Assembly: GCA_016763855.1 (NCBI GenBank)
Contig: JAESSY010000108.1
Span: 1-52,890 of the forward strand
Length of the DNA: 52,890 nt
Direction of reading: 5' to 3'
From: Pseudomonadales bacterium
GTDB taxonomy: Bacteria; Pseudomonadota; Gammaproteobacteria; Pseudomonadales; Azotimanducaceae
Every line of letters begins with the position of its first letter. Position 1 is the first letter of the stretch. Of the stretch, positions 15,022 to 23,942 are shown piece by piece. The notes under the pieces were generated by a model. The model saw nothing but the letters and a program-made list of their open reading frames with translations. It searched no databases and was not told the origin of the DNA. A program made the translations under genes and the position numbers.

Positions 15022-16997
15022 ACCGCAGTGCCAACAAGAACAGTCTCAGTCACTTTTCTAGAAGCCTTCACGCGGTACCGTCTATCCAATACTGTTAAGA
15101 ACCCACCCAACGCGATGAACATCCCACCAAACCATATCCACCTCACAAAAGGTTTGTAATGAACCCGAACCGCCCACGCGCCATTATCAAGTGGCTCTCC
15201 TAGTGCAACAAACAAATCACGGAACAGTCCTACCTCGATGTCCGCCTCTGTCATTGTATTTTCGGCTCCTGGATAGAATCTTTTTTCTGGCCGCAGAATA
15301 GCAACAAAATCTCCACCCTTGCGCACTTCAATTTCAGCCTGATCAGCAAGGTAATTAGGACCTTCAACACGAAGCATTTTATTCAATTTAAAGTGATAAG
15401 CAGAAAGCGTCAACGAATCCCCTGGCTCAAGTCGTACGTCTTTTTCTTCACTGAAATAGACAGTCGATACAACCCCTATTATCGATATTGCGATACCAAA
15501 ATGTCCTAACAACATACCGTAATAGGACATAGATTGTTTAAACAAGCTTTGTATTTTCGCCTTTTTATGTTGAACTTTTTGGTACAAATCTCTTCCGAGA
15601 CTGATGATTATCCAGACTGCGATGGTATTCACAAAAATCACGACTATTTCTATGGATTTCGCAAAAACAATCACAGCCATCGTCACCATGACTAGCGCCG
15701 AAACAAAAGGAATTACCTGACTTTTCAAAAGCCGTTCTGTGGAGGTTTTTTTCCATCGAGAAACTGGGCTGATTGCCATGGCCACAAACAACATCATCAC
15801 AATCGGGACAAAGACCTTATTAAAGTATGGAGGGCCAACGGAGATTTTCAAACCATCGTTCATTGCTTCATAGAACAAAGGATATATTGTGCCTAAAAGT
15901 ACTGCAGCTGAAGCAACCACTAATAACAGGTTATTGATCAACAACATCGCTTCTCGGGAACTTGCCTTAAAATCAGCAGTGCTTTCTATCTTAGATGCCT
16001 TAAATGCAAATAAAGTCAAGGAGCCACCCACAACCAATACCAGAAAAATGAGAATGTACATACCTCTTTCGGGATCTACGGCAAAGGAGTGAACAGAGGT
16101 TAAAACACCAGAGCGAACCAAAAATGCACCGAGTAAACTAAATGAAAATGCGAAGATCGCCAGCAGCACAGTCCAGCTTTTAAGGACGCCTCGCTTCTCT
16201 GAAGCGGCAAGGGAGTGAACTAAGGCGGTACCGATCAACCAAGGCATAAAAGACGCATTTTCCACTGCATCCCAAAACCACCAACCGCCCCATCCCAGTT
16301 CATAATATGCCCACCAGCTACCAAGGGTAATACCCACAGTAAGAAATGCCCAAGCAACATTAGTCCATGGCCTCGACCATCTAGCCCAGGCACTATCTAG
16401 CTGCCCGGTACTCAAAGTGGCTATTGCAAAAGCAAAAGGCACCGCGAAGCCAACATAGCCCATGTAAAGCATAGGCGGATGAACAATCAGTCCAAAGTCT
16501 TGTAGCAAGGGATTAAGATCTGAGCCTTCCATTGGAAAGACAGGTAAGGTTCTGTCAAACGGGTTTGAGGTGAGCAAGATAAACAACAAAAATCCAACGG
16601 TTAATACCCCAAGAACAGACAGCACCCGAGCGCGCATATCCGTCGTCAGCTGCTCGCTAAAAACACTCACCGCCAGTGTCCATCCCGCCATCACCAGAAT
16701 CCAGAGTAAGAAAGAGCCTTCGTGGGCACCCCAAATGGCTGAAATTTTATATTGCATGGGCAGACTGGTATTAGAATTTCGTGCAACGTAATCCACAGAA
16801 AAATCATCTGTTAAAAATGAATTCGCTAGGCAGCAAATACTGATAAACACGAATACAAAAAGCCCCGCTGAAAGGGAACCACTCATATTCATCAATAAAG
16901 GTCTGGACTGATAGACCCCGACCGCAGGAATAACTGTCAAAGCGACAGCAAGCCCGAGCGCCAGGATTAAACTGAAATGACCAAGTTCTGCAATCAT
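15018..16997 (-). CDS. ccmF: Haem lyase subunit CcmF
   Basis: 659 residues with about 14-15 hydrophobic segments, the usual size. Seen: the haem-handling WWD region YYELGWGGWWFWDAVENA around residue 230, HPPMLYMGYVG before it, SVHSFAVDPERGMYIL after it, and a late periplasmic domain with EVRKGGDFVAILRPEKRFY. CcmF ligates haem delivered by CcmE to apocytochromes. It overlaps ccmE and ccmG by 4 bp each. Confidence 0.95.
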   Translation of the reverse strand: MIAELGHFSLILALGLAVALTVIPAVGVYQSRPLLMNMSGSLSAGLFVFVFISICCLANSFLTDDFSVDYVARNSNTSLPMQYKISAIWGAHEGSFLLWILVMAGWTLAVSVFSEQLTTDMRARVLSVLGVLTVGFLLFILLTSNPFDRTLPVFPMEGSDLNPLLQDFGLIVHPPMLYMGYVGFAVPFAFAIATLSTGQLDSAWARWSRPWTNVAWAFLTVGITLGSWWAYYELGWGGWWFWDAVENASFMPWLIGTALVHSLAASEKRGVLKSWTVLLAIFAFSFSLLGAFLVRSGVLTSVHSFAVDPERGMYILIFLVLVVGGSLTLFAFKASKIESTADFKASSREAMLLINNLLLVVASAAVLLGTIYPLFYEAMNDGLKISVGPPYFNKVFVPIVMMLFVAMAISPVSRWKKTSTERLLKSQVIPFVSALVMVTMAVIVFAKSIEIVVIFVNTIAVWIIISLGRDLYQKVQHKKAKIQSLFKQSMSYYGMLLGHFGIAISIIGVVSTVYFSEEKDVRLEPGDSLTLSAYHFKLNKMLRVEGPNYLADQAEIEVRKGGDFVAILRPEKRFYPGAENTMTEADIEVGLFRDLFVALGEPLDNGAWAVRVHYKPFVRWIWFGGMFIALGGFLTVLDRRYRVKASRKVTETVLVGTAV

Positions 16998-17446
16998 GCT
17001 TCAGCCTTTTTTGCATCTATCATTTTTTTAAGTTCAGGCGCCATGTAATTTTCGTCGTGCTTTGCTAATACTTCTTCTGCAACAAAAACCCCGTAAGGAT
17101 CGAGTCTACCTCGGGCAATAACACCTTGGCCTTCTCTAAATAAGTCAGGCAATATGCCGTCATACATCATGTTGACTTCTGCGCTTTTCATGTCGGTTAT
17201 CACAAAATTTACTTTGAGATCAGTTGTAGATCGCATAACGCTTCCTGCCTTGACCATGCCGCCTGCTCTAATCAAGTCACCGATGGGCGCTTCACCATCT
17301 ACTATTTGCTGCGGCTCATAAAACAGATTAATGTTTTCATTCAGTGCCGTTAAGGTAAGACTTACGGCAGTACCGCTACCGATAAGGAGAAAAGCAACCA
17401 ACATTAAGCGATTGCGGCGATGTGTTTTCATCTTGCCAAATTTCAT
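16994..17446 (-). CDS. ccmE: Haem chaperone CcmE
   Basis: 150 residues. Seen: a membrane anchor at residues 12-35, a beta-barrel domain with GGMVKAGSV and EGQGVIARGRLD, and the haem-binding H130 with Y134 in LAKHDENYMAPEL. CcmE binds haem covalently through this His and carries it to CcmF on the periplasmic side. It abuts ccmD with a 1-bp overlap and overlaps ccmF by 4 bp. Confidence 0.95.
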   Translation of the reverse strand: MKFGKMKTHRRNRLMLVAFLLIGSGTAVSLTLTALNENINLFYEPQQIVDGEAPIGDLIRAGGMVKAGSVMRSTTDLKVNFVITDMKSAEVNMMYDGILPDLFREGQGVIARGRLDPYGVFVAEEVLAKHDENYMAPELKKMIDAKKAEA

Positions 17447-17664
17447 TATTTTAAATAGTCTCCTGAACCGTCTTTAAGCTTCTCATTTGATACCGCAGCT
17501 TGCAGGGTATATGCGATATATTGCTCTTTGTAAAATCGTTTCATCATCATTTTGGGCCGCAGTACATTCAATAGCAATACCCCAAGAGCAAGAAAATATA
17601 CCGCCCAAACATAGACGCCATGACCATTCATTTGGATAAAATCTGAAAGAGAATCAAACTGCAT
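17446..17664 (-). CDS. ccmD: Haem exporter subunit CcmD
   Basis: 72 residues. Seen: GHGVYVWAVYFLALGVLLL, the single membrane helix typical of CcmD, then a basic cytoplasmic tail (RPKMMMKRFYKE). CcmD helps release holo-CcmE from the CcmABC complex. It overlaps ccmC by 11 bp. Short as it is, position and the WxxY helix make the call firm. Confidence 0.88.
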   Translation of the reverse strand: MQFDSLSDFIQMNGHGVYVWAVYFLALGVLLLNVLRPKMMMKRFYKEQYIAYTLQAAVSNEKLKDGSGDYLK

Positions 17665-18421
17665 GTTTCATATCCCTCTTATTCTTCATAGTAAGTACTA
17701 AACGTTTTACCCAATCTGCTCTCCTTTCCCTAATCAAGACTTCAGTTCTTATTCTCATCATCCATACGGAAAAAAAGAAAAAATAAAACCCGATCACCAT
17801 TAACAACAATGGAAACCACATTTCAATTGGCATGGCTGGCTTTTGGGTTAGAGAAAAGCTCGAACTTTGATGTAAGGTATTCCACCAATCTACAGAAAAT
17901 TTGATTATAGGTAAATTGACCAAACCAACAACCGCTAATAGCGAAGTTGCTCTCCCCGCTGACGCCCGGTTCTCCATGGCAGATCGTAGGGCTATTATGC
18001 CCATAAATAGGAAAAACAATACCAGTGTTGAGGTTAAACGTGCATCCCATACCCACCACGTACCCCACATTGGCTTTCCCCAGATAGAGCCAGTAACCAG
18101 CGCAAGAAAGGTCAATGAGGCTCCAATGGGCGCAGCGCATTGCAGTGCAATTTCAGCCAGCTTAATTCGCCAAACGAGGAATACCACCCCGGCGCTTGCC
18201 ATCATCATATAACTCGACTGTGCCAATATAGACGCAGGAACGTGAACAAACATGATTCGAGCAGTATCACCTTGCTGATAATCCGGCGGCGCAAATAATA
18301 AGCCCCAAACTATCCCTACACTCAAAAAAAGCAATGCTAAGGTACCAAACCAAGGCAAGAGCCTTTCGCTTATGGCAAAAAAAGATTTAGGGGAGCCTAG
18401 CTTATGTAACCAATTCCACAC
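17654..18421 (-). CDS. ccmC: Haem exporter subunit CcmC
   Basis: 255 residues with six membrane helices. Seen: FVHVPASILAQSSYMM, GSIWGKPMWGTWWVWDARLT (the WWD haem-handling motif) and WWNTLHQSSSF with a conserved His. CcmC loads haem onto CcmE. There is a 104-bp gap to ccmB, unlike the tight overlaps elsewhere in the operon, which may leave room for an extra promoter; none is obvious. Confidence 0.95.
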   Translation of the reverse strand: MWNWLHKLGSPKSFFAISERLLPWFGTLALLFLSVGIVWGLLFAPPDYQQGDTARIMFVHVPASILAQSSYMMMASAGVVFLVWRIKLAEIALQCAAPIGASLTFLALVTGSIWGKPMWGTWWVWDARLTSTLVLFFLFMGIIALRSAMENRASAGRATSLLAVVGLVNLPIIKFSVDWWNTLHQSSSFSLTQKPAMPIEMWFPLLLMVIGFYFFFFSVWMMRIRTEVLIRERRADWVKRLVLTMKNKRDMKHAV

Positions 18422-18525
18422 GTAAAAATTACATCCTTCTTGAGTCAGTCATTAAATCAGTCACGGAGTTTATCAGATTCTCAAGAGAAGCTCTGACTAA
18501 GGTCATATTTTCGTTCAAATTTATC

Positions 18526-19191
18526 TCATCCATCACTCAAAGCAATCCGAACACTTTCGGTTGTTGCGAAAGGGGCGAGACTAATACTTAAAGCCAAAAT
18601 AGCGGCTAACCAGAGTACATCGCCTGAATACGAAACACCTTGCTCAGCAGCAATAATCATGTGGGTACCGAGAATGAGTACGGGTATATAAAGCGGCAAG
18701 ATTAGAATAGCAATCAATGCCCCCCCTTTTTTCAAGCCAATTGTTAATCCCGCGCCGATAGAACCCAGCAAACTGAGAATTGGCGTACCTAACAACAAGG
18801 AAATAAACATTGCCTTTATACCTTCTTCACTCAAAGCAAGCATTACCGCCAGTACTGGGCTCATAAGCACAAGTGGTAATCCACTGACAAGCCATTGGCC
18901 TACGATCTTACCTCCGACAAGTACTAGGAATGGTTGAGGTGAAATTGACATTTGCTCTAGAGAGCCGTCTTCGAAATCGTTTCGGAACATCACCTCCATA
19001 GACAGAAGCGTAGAGAGCAAGGCAGCAACCCAAATTACCCCCGGCGCTATTTCCTTAAGCACCTCATCCGATGGGCTAATTCCCAGAGGAAACAAGCTGA
19101 CCACAAGGACAAAAAATACAAGGGGATTGAGCAGATCGGCTGGACGTCGCATGGATAACAACAGCTCACGTTGAATACTTTTAATCAACAT
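18526..19191 (-). CDS. ccmB: Haem exporter subunit CcmB
   Basis: 221 residues with about six hydrophobic segments. Seen: LLSMRRPADLLNPLVFF at the start, FRNDFEDGSLEQMSISPQP (cytoplasmic coupling loop) and APFATTESVRIAL at the end. CcmB is the membrane partner of the CcmA ATPase in the CcmABCD complex. Its start overlaps the ccmA stop by 7 bp. Confidence 0.95.
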   Translation of the reverse strand: MLIKSIQRELLLSMRRPADLLNPLVFFVLVVSLFPLGISPSDEVLKEIAPGVIWVAALLSTLLSMEVMFRNDFEDGSLEQMSISPQPFLVLVGGKIVGQWLVSGLPLVLMSPVLAVMLALSEEGIKAMFISLLLGTPILSLLGSIGAGLTIGLKKGGALIAILILPLYIPVLILGTHMIIAAEQGVSYSGDVLWLAAILALSISLAPFATTESVRIALSDG

Positions 19192-19781
19192 GAATTAGCG
19201 CCTTTCAAGAGAAGCTCGGTGACGTCTTGATCGATATTGACCATTTGGTGGCTTGTCAGGATTATCGAACCGCCACCCTCTACATAACCGCGCATTCTTT
19301 CTTCTAGTTTAGTGAGGCCCTCAACATCTATTGCACTAAAGGGTTCATCCAATAGCCATACAGGGCTATTGATTAAATATAGTCTAGCGAGGCTAACACG
19401 CTTTTTTTGTCCTTCCGACAATTGACCCGCCATAACATCTTTGTAAGCAAGTAAGCCAACCTCGATTAGTGCTTTCTTTATCTGGTCTGAACTCGGATAG
19501 TTTTGTTGCAACTCACATAACCAGTTCAGATTTTCAGTCACTGTGAGTAAATCCTTTACACCCGCCTTATGGCCTAAATAAATCGGATGTTTTTCCAGAT
19601 CCCAAAGAACCTCCCCTTCGAATTCCCCAAATAGCCCACACAGAATACGCAGTAAAGTGGTTTTACCAGCACCGTTTGGACCCTTTATTTGAATCACCTT
19701 TCCCGGTTTAAGAGAAAATGATAGCGCCTCAAATAATAAGCCTTGATTCCTTTCACAATAAAGATTCTTAACATCGAGCAT
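19185..19781 (-). CDS. ccmA: Haem exporter ATPase CcmA
   Basis: 198 residues, a single ABC ATPase domain. Seen: Walker A GPNGAGKTT at residues 34-42, the signature LSEGQKKRVSLARL and Walker B VWLLDEPFSAID with the switch His in LTSHQ. CcmA powers release of haem-loaded CcmE. It begins only 3 bp after the stop of an SDR gene, so both are probably expressed together. Confidence 0.95.
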   Translation of the reverse strand: MLDVKNLYCERNQGLLFEALSFSLKPGKVIQIKGPNGAGKTTLLRILCGLFGEFEGEVLWDLEKHPIYLGHKAGVKDLLTVTENLNWLCELQQNYPSSDQIKKALIEVGLLAYKDVMAGQLSEGQKKRVSLARLYLINSPVWLLDEPFSAIDVEGLTKLEERMRGYVEGGGSIILTSHQMVNIDQDVTELLLKGANSC

Positions 19782-19784
19782 GTC

Positions 19785-20756
19785 TTAGTCGCCGAGACCC
19801 CACTCCGTTTCTGCTTTAAGCCGTTCCATAAATGACGAGTCATAGGCTGTTTCGGGATCGGCACGTATCAATCTATCAAGTACTTCTGCATCTTTACCCA
19901 ATAAAATACGCCAGCGTTCATCTTTCACACCTTGCAACATTTGGGCTGCAGCATTTTCAGCCGACATCGGCGCATTATCTCGGAAGTTTTCTGCTCTCTC
20001 TTGAATCATCGCTCGAATTTCGTTGTCATCGCTGATATCGTTAATGTCTGCACCCTCAGATTCTAAGCGTTTTCGTATGCTATCTATCTCTTCTGCATCT
20101 AATTCGTGCACATCACCCCGACCCATTATTTTACTAGAATTGATAATGATGGAGGTGCCAATATGTCCCGGCATCACCACAGAGACTTTGACGTGGGGCG
20201 CGTTAATCCTTAAGTCATTTATCAGCGCCTCAGAAAAGCCTTTTACTGCAAACTTAGCAGCACTATAGGCGGTATGGGTCGAGCTGGGCCCAACTGATGC
20301 CCAAAATCCATTGACACTACTGGTGTTGATAATATGACCTTCATCACTTGCCACCAACAGCGGCATAAATGCGCGAGCACAAAAATAAACGCCGTTCCAG
20401 CACACATTGAAAGTACGCTCCCATTCATCTCTAGGCCCATTGATAAAGCTCGTCAAACTGGCGATGCCGGCATTATTAAACAAGAGATTGATATGATCCC
20501 TTTGGTGTTGTTTCAGTACATCATCCCGAAACCGATTAACGTCTTCTTCCTTGGAAACATCACATTGATGGGCTGTAATCTTAATACCTTGAGGTGCTTC
20601 TGCTTGACAGATTTCTATTGTCTTTTCCATGTTTTCTTCAATAACATCACAAATAGCGACATCACATCCTTCAGCGACAAGTTGCTGAGCCAGCGCTCTA
20701 CCCATCCCCGTACCGCCGCCAGTTATCACAGCCAGTTTGCCAGCAAAATCTTTCAT
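19785..20756 (-). CDS. Short-chain dehydrogenase/reductase
   Basis: 323 residues, longer than the classical 250. Seen: TGGGTGMG at residues 12-19, D65 in CDVS, NNAG at 94-97, catalytic S146/S147 and Y164-S-A-A-K168, then PGHIGTS. The extra C-terminal region (AEEIDSIRKRLES... APMSAENAA) resembles SDRs acting on larger alcohols or steroids, but no substrate is evident. It is the first gene of the ccm transcript, 3 bp before ccmA. Its promoter must lie in 20757-20819, back to back with the sigma-28 site. Confidence 0.87.
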   Translation of the reverse strand: MKDFAGKLAVITGGGTGMGRALAQQLVAEGCDVAICDVIEENMEKTIEICQAEAPQGIKITAHQCDVSKEEDVNRFRDDVLKQHQRDHINLLFNNAGIASLTSFINGPRDEWERTFNVCWNGVYFCARAFMPLLVASDEGHIINTSSVNGFWASVGPSSTHTAYSAAKFAVKGFSEALINDLRINAPHVKVSVVMPGHIGTSIIINSSKIMGRGDVHELDAEEIDSIRKRLESEGADINDISDDNEIRAMIQERAENFRDNAPMSAENAAAQMLQGVKDERWRILLGKDAEVLDRLIRADPETAYDSSFMERLKAETEWGLGD

Positions 20757-20819
20757 TATTTGAGCCCATGCTTTAAACCAGCCGACATGCTATGTCACTT
20801 AACCAAAGTTATCAAAGCA

Positions 20820-20846
20820 TAAAGTTTGGGACCTTTTGGCCGATAC
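20820..20846 (+). promoter_or_regulatory. Sigma-28 (FliA) promoter of the fliK-like/flhB-like pair
   Basis: TAAAGTTT at 20820-20827, 11 bases, then GCCGATAC at 20839-20846. The FliA consensus is TAAAGTTT, 11 bases, GCCGATAA, so only the last base differs. It is oriented toward the gene at 20959, about 110 bp downstream. This places the pair among late flagellar genes. Confidence 0.85.
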
Positions 20847-20958
20847 ACAATACGAAGCCATCCTGAGGTGAACCGAAGCTAACGATCACCTTTTGCTGAC
20901 AATAACCGCTGACAACAAAAAGCGTCTTTATTAGCAAAAAGCAAAAGCAGAAGCATTA

Positions 20959-22104
20959 ATGGAAATTCGACCTGTTCTACAGCCTTCAATTCAAACACTA
21001 GCCCCGATTCAAGGCGCTAAAGCAGTCGTGGCTGACACAAGCCCGCATAATAATCTGGTATTCCTCGCTCAGGTACTTAAACAGCTTCCTGGTACAAATT
21101 TTATCAGTGTTAAATTACTGAGCAGTCAACAAATGCTACAAATCGAAAACACGCGCAATTTAAAACCCGGGCAGTTGATACAATTGAGTACCGTGGGGGA
21201 CGAGCTCAAACTACAATCCAATCCAAAACAAACAGCCGACCAGATTCTACGTTTACTCTTACCAAAACAAGGTTCAGTCAAGGACGCATTGACTGTATTA
21301 CTTAAAAGTTTGGGTCTTAATATCCAGACCGGAATTGTCAAAAGGGAAAAGGGCAGCAATCCAGAAATTACCCGATTGGTCGAAAATATTGTCAAGCAAT
21401 TACCCCAACGAGGAGAGATCATAAAACCCACTATTCTCAAGCAACTCATACAAAATACTGGCCTTCTCTCCCCTCCTCCGACAAATCCAAGTAACACACT
21501 TGGATTCCAGGGGAAAACCATCGGACAATCATTGTTACCCATTCTTAAATCCCTCTTGCTTTCAAATCCTAACCAAGTGGATACCAAGACTCAGGGAGCA
21601 GGCGCTAGATTAACTGAGCTAATTGCCCGGGTCATGTTAAGTCAGATGAGACCTCAGAATAGACTAGAAAGAGAGGAGATAGACACACGGCGGGCTGAAT
21701 TACTGGCACGAGGAGAGAATCAGATCGACAGTTTTTACATCCAATTTTCAGGCCCGAAATCTAGAGAAGAAGAATGGGATAAGGACAGTGAGAATCAAAA
21801 TCAAAGTTTGATGGAAAGAAAATGGACTGTTCGACTTAGTTTTGATTTTCAAGAGCTCGGTAGTATCACAGCGATTATCGTATTGAGTGCTGGGAAGCAG
21901 CTGGAGATGAATTTTTGGTCCGAACGGCCCGAAACGCTGTTATTGATCAATCAACATCGAAGTAAATTTGAAAATCAGCTCCAAGACAAGATGGAAGCAC
22001 AAGGCATCGAACTCAGTATGGCGGTTTTCGAAGGTCGCGCCCCTCAACAGGAAAGCGCTATCAACTCCCAACTCATCCCCTCACTCATTGAAGAAAAGGT
22101 GTAA
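20959..22104 (+). CDS. Second FliK-like hook-length control protein
   Basis: 381 residues. Seen: a long N- and middle region rich in Gln, Leu and Ser, as in FliK, and a C-terminal domain WTVRLSFDFQELGSI...GKQLEMNFWSERPETL followed by a helix and ELSMAVFEGRAP, laid out like the FliK C-terminal (Flg_hook) domain. Canonical FliK measures hook length and switches the export gate through FlhB. Another fliK lies at 40819-41721. This copy sits behind a sigma-28 promoter and next to a free-standing FlhB-C-like gene, so the two probably work together. Its role is unknown. Confidence 0.7.
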   Translation: MEIRPVLQPSIQTLAPIQGAKAVVADTSPHNNLVFLAQVLKQLPGTNFISVKLLSSQQMLQIENTRNLKPGQLIQLSTVGDELKLQSNPKQTADQILRLLLPKQGSVKDALTVLLKSLGLNIQTGIVKREKGSNPEITRLVENIVKQLPQRGEIIKPTILKQLIQNTGLLSPPPTNPSNTLGFQGKTIGQSLLPILKSLLLSNPNQVDTKTQGAGARLTELIARVMLSQMRPQNRLEREEIDTRRAELLARGENQIDSFYIQFSGPKSREEEWDKDSENQNQSLMERKWTVRLSFDFQELGSITAIIVLSAGKQLEMNFWSERPETLLLINQHRSKFENQLQDKMEAQGIELSMAVFEGRAPQQESAINSQLIPSLIEEKV

Positions 22105-22121
22105 TCCAGGAGATCTATGAT

Positions 22122-22415
22122 TTGAAGGATACAACTAAGACTAAACGCGCTATCGCGTTGAAATATGATGGTTTAAATGCTCCGCGGATTAAAGCAAAAG
22201 GAGAGGACGACTTAGCGCGGGAAATAATGGAAATTGCAGAGGCTTTTTCTGTACCCATGTTCCAACAGTCAGATTTGGCTGAGCTTCTCTATCATTTAGA
22301 TTTGAACGAGGAAATACCTGAAGCACTTTATTTAGCCGTGGCGGAAATAATCTCATTTGCCTATATGTTAGCAGGGAAAACTCCGGGGAATTTTCAAGAT
22401 ACTTCTTCTCTCTGA
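22122..22415 (+). CDS. Free-standing FlhB C-terminal-domain-like protein
   Basis: 97 residues. Seen: AIALKYDGLNAPRIKAKGED, AREIMEIAEAFSVPMFQQSDLAELLY and EALYLAVAEIISFAYML, aligned with the part of FlhB that follows the cleaved NPTH loop. The membrane part and the NPTH itself are absent, so it cannot autocleave. The start is a TTG at 22122 with AGGAGA 9 bp upstream; the nearby ATG at 22117 is out of frame. It follows the fliK-like gene by 17 bp. It may imitate or compete with the FlhB switch domain. Confidence 0.78.
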   Translation: MKDTTKTKRAIALKYDGLNAPRIKAKGEDDLAREIMEIAEAFSVPMFQQSDLAELLYHLDLNEEIPEALYLAVAEIISFAYMLAGKTPGNFQDTSSL

Positions 22416-22458
22416 ATAGAGGGATAAAAGAGGGCTGATAGTAGAGCTGATAGAGAGA

Positions 22459-22821
22459 CTAACCTACCTTTTTATGACGAGGACGAAGGTAGGCAATAAC
22501 CTCGGCCTCGCTCTGAGAGACACCGAGCGATTCAGAAAGCTTCAACGTATCGGCTCCTTCTTCCACTAATTTATCGGCTTTCACAAGACTATTATCAGTG
22601 AAATTAGAAACTTTGTTGCTTCCCCGATCAAATTGTTTTTGCAAATGTTTTATGTGCCGCGCCATACCGTGGGCTGCTGAGTTATTTGCCCTTTGTTCCT
22701 GATGTTCAGTATCTAAACGCGCTTTTATGTCTTGTCGGCCCCACCGAATCATCAAGCTATTTACCAGAGAGATAAAAAGTGCGCAAGACGCTGCGAGTAA
22801 CGTTAACTCCGGTATTAGCAT
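22459..22821 (-). CDS. DUF2802 protein
   Basis: 120 residues. Seen: an N-terminal membrane helix (residues 4-25), a charged coiled middle and a C-terminal DUF2802-like block KADKLVEEGADTLKLSESLG followed by VSQSEAEVIAYL. The block looks like a small helix-turn-helix. DUF2802 genes often follow cheW in gammaproteobacterial motility clusters; their function is not known. It starts 4 bp after cheW, so it is the last gene of the long che/mot transcript. Confidence 0.8.
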   Translation of the reverse strand: MLIPELTLLAASCALFISLVNSLMIRWGRQDIKARLDTEHQEQRANNSAAHGMARHIKHLQKQFDRGSNKVSNFTDNSLVKADKLVEEGADTLKLSESLGVSQSEAEVIAYLRPRHKKVG

Positions 22822-22825
22822 ATCC

Positions 22826-23305
22826 CTATAGACTCTCTAGTTCCGACCACTCTTCTCCGGTCAAAAGTTTTTCCAAATCGACAAGAATCAATAACTCATC
22901 ATTTTTGTTGCAAACACCTTGTATAAATCGAGCGCTTTCATCATGACCAGTACTCGGAGGATTCTCCACCTCACTTTGTTTCAGATAAACCACCTCGGCA
23001 ACACTATCAACCAAAATACCAACGGTATGCTCGCCAGTTTCCACAATGACAATTCGTGTGGAATCGGTTATCTCACCATGGTCTAGGGAGAATCTTTGTC
23101 GCGTATCCATTACTGTAACGACATTTCCGCGAAGATTGATAATACCCAAAACATAGGTCGGAGCACCTGGCACGCTAGCAACATCCGTGTATCGCAATAC
23201 TTCCTGTACTTGCATCACATTGACACCATAGGTCTCACCACCCAATCGGAAAGTGACCCATTGTAGGATGGGATCTTCAACATTTTTTTGGGCTAGCATA
23301 TTCAC
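22826..23305 (-). CDS. cheW: Chemotaxis adaptor CheW
   Basis: 159 residues, a standard CheW. Seen: WVTFRLGGETYGVNVMQVQEVL, VPGAPTYVLGIINLRGNVVTVMDTR, IVIVETGEHTVGILVDSVAEV and the closing LLILVDLEKLL. CheW links chemoreceptors to CheA at the cell pole. It probably pairs with the CheA at 26297-28402. It starts 82 bp after the CheW-like gene. Confidence 0.95.
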   Translation of the reverse strand: MNMLAQKNVEDPILQWVTFRLGGETYGVNVMQVQEVLRYTDVASVPGAPTYVLGIINLRGNVVTVMDTRQRFSLDHGEITDSTRIVIVETGEHTVGILVDSVAEVVYLKQSEVENPPSTGHDESARFIQGVCNKNDELLILVDLEKLLTGEEWSELESL

Positions 23306-23387
23306 GGCTTTTTTCCTTTGAGAACCATTACTTAACTATAGCCCACCTTTAGCGCTTCACCAGTTGATCAGAAAATGGTGCTTTCTC

Positions 23388-23942
23388 CTAGGAAATCTCC
23401 ACAACCAGTAAATTAGGATCAAACAAACGACACAAAAGTAATTTGTGGGTACCCACAAACCATGGCGCTCTTGCTTGCCGATCCCGCCAGAGAATATCTT
23501 CAGATTGAACCCACAGTATCTTAGCCACTGAATGCACGTAAATATTGCCTTGATTACGCATCATTTGAAGGATGAAATGCGACTCTCCCTCACATTCGGG
23601 TATGTTCAGTCGATAGCGTTCATGATGAGCATCTAATTTCTCAATTCGTTGAATGCTATCCAAGGGAATGAGCAAATCATGACGCCCTATCCGACAATAA
23701 ACACATTCAAATTGACTCAATCCTTTATCGATGTACTGGACTCGCGAGAGTTCAGGCAAGATAGATTCAGCAGGGGCAAGGTCATAAGGATATAGCTCGG
23801 TTCCCTTTTCCAAGAGTAAATCCAAATAGTCAGTGAATACCGAAGGTAAGGTCGTCTCTGAAACAGTGTTAAGATTGGCTTCCTCGTAACATACTAGCCT
23901 CTCGTCTAAGCTTATTTCTAATTCAGTTTCAAGCGTACTCAA
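23388..23942 (-). CDS. CheW-like domain protein
   Basis: 184 residues. Seen: an acidic N-terminal region, then a divergent CheW-like fold with FECVYCRIGRHDLLIPLDSIQRIEK and YVHSVAKILW. Proteins like this occur between parA and cheW in Pseudomonas-type clusters and are thought to help array positioning. The start overlaps the parA stop by 14 bp. After its TAG, 12 more sense codons follow in frame, too few to judge. Confidence 0.75.
   Translation of the reverse strand: MSTLETELEISLDERLVCYEEANLNTVSETTLPSVFTDYLDLLLEKGTELYPYDLAPAESILPELSRVQYIDKGLSQFECVYCRIGRHDLLIPLDSIQRIEKLDAHHERYRLNIPECEGESHFILQMMRNQGNIYVHSVAKILWVQSEDILWRDRQARAPWFVGTHKLLLCRLFDPNLLVVEIS

Noticed and set aside
22416-22458. Terminator between the convergent flhB-like and DUF2802 genes
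   Set aside because: TCTCTC/GAGAGA arms are far apart with no T-run; not a convincing terminator.
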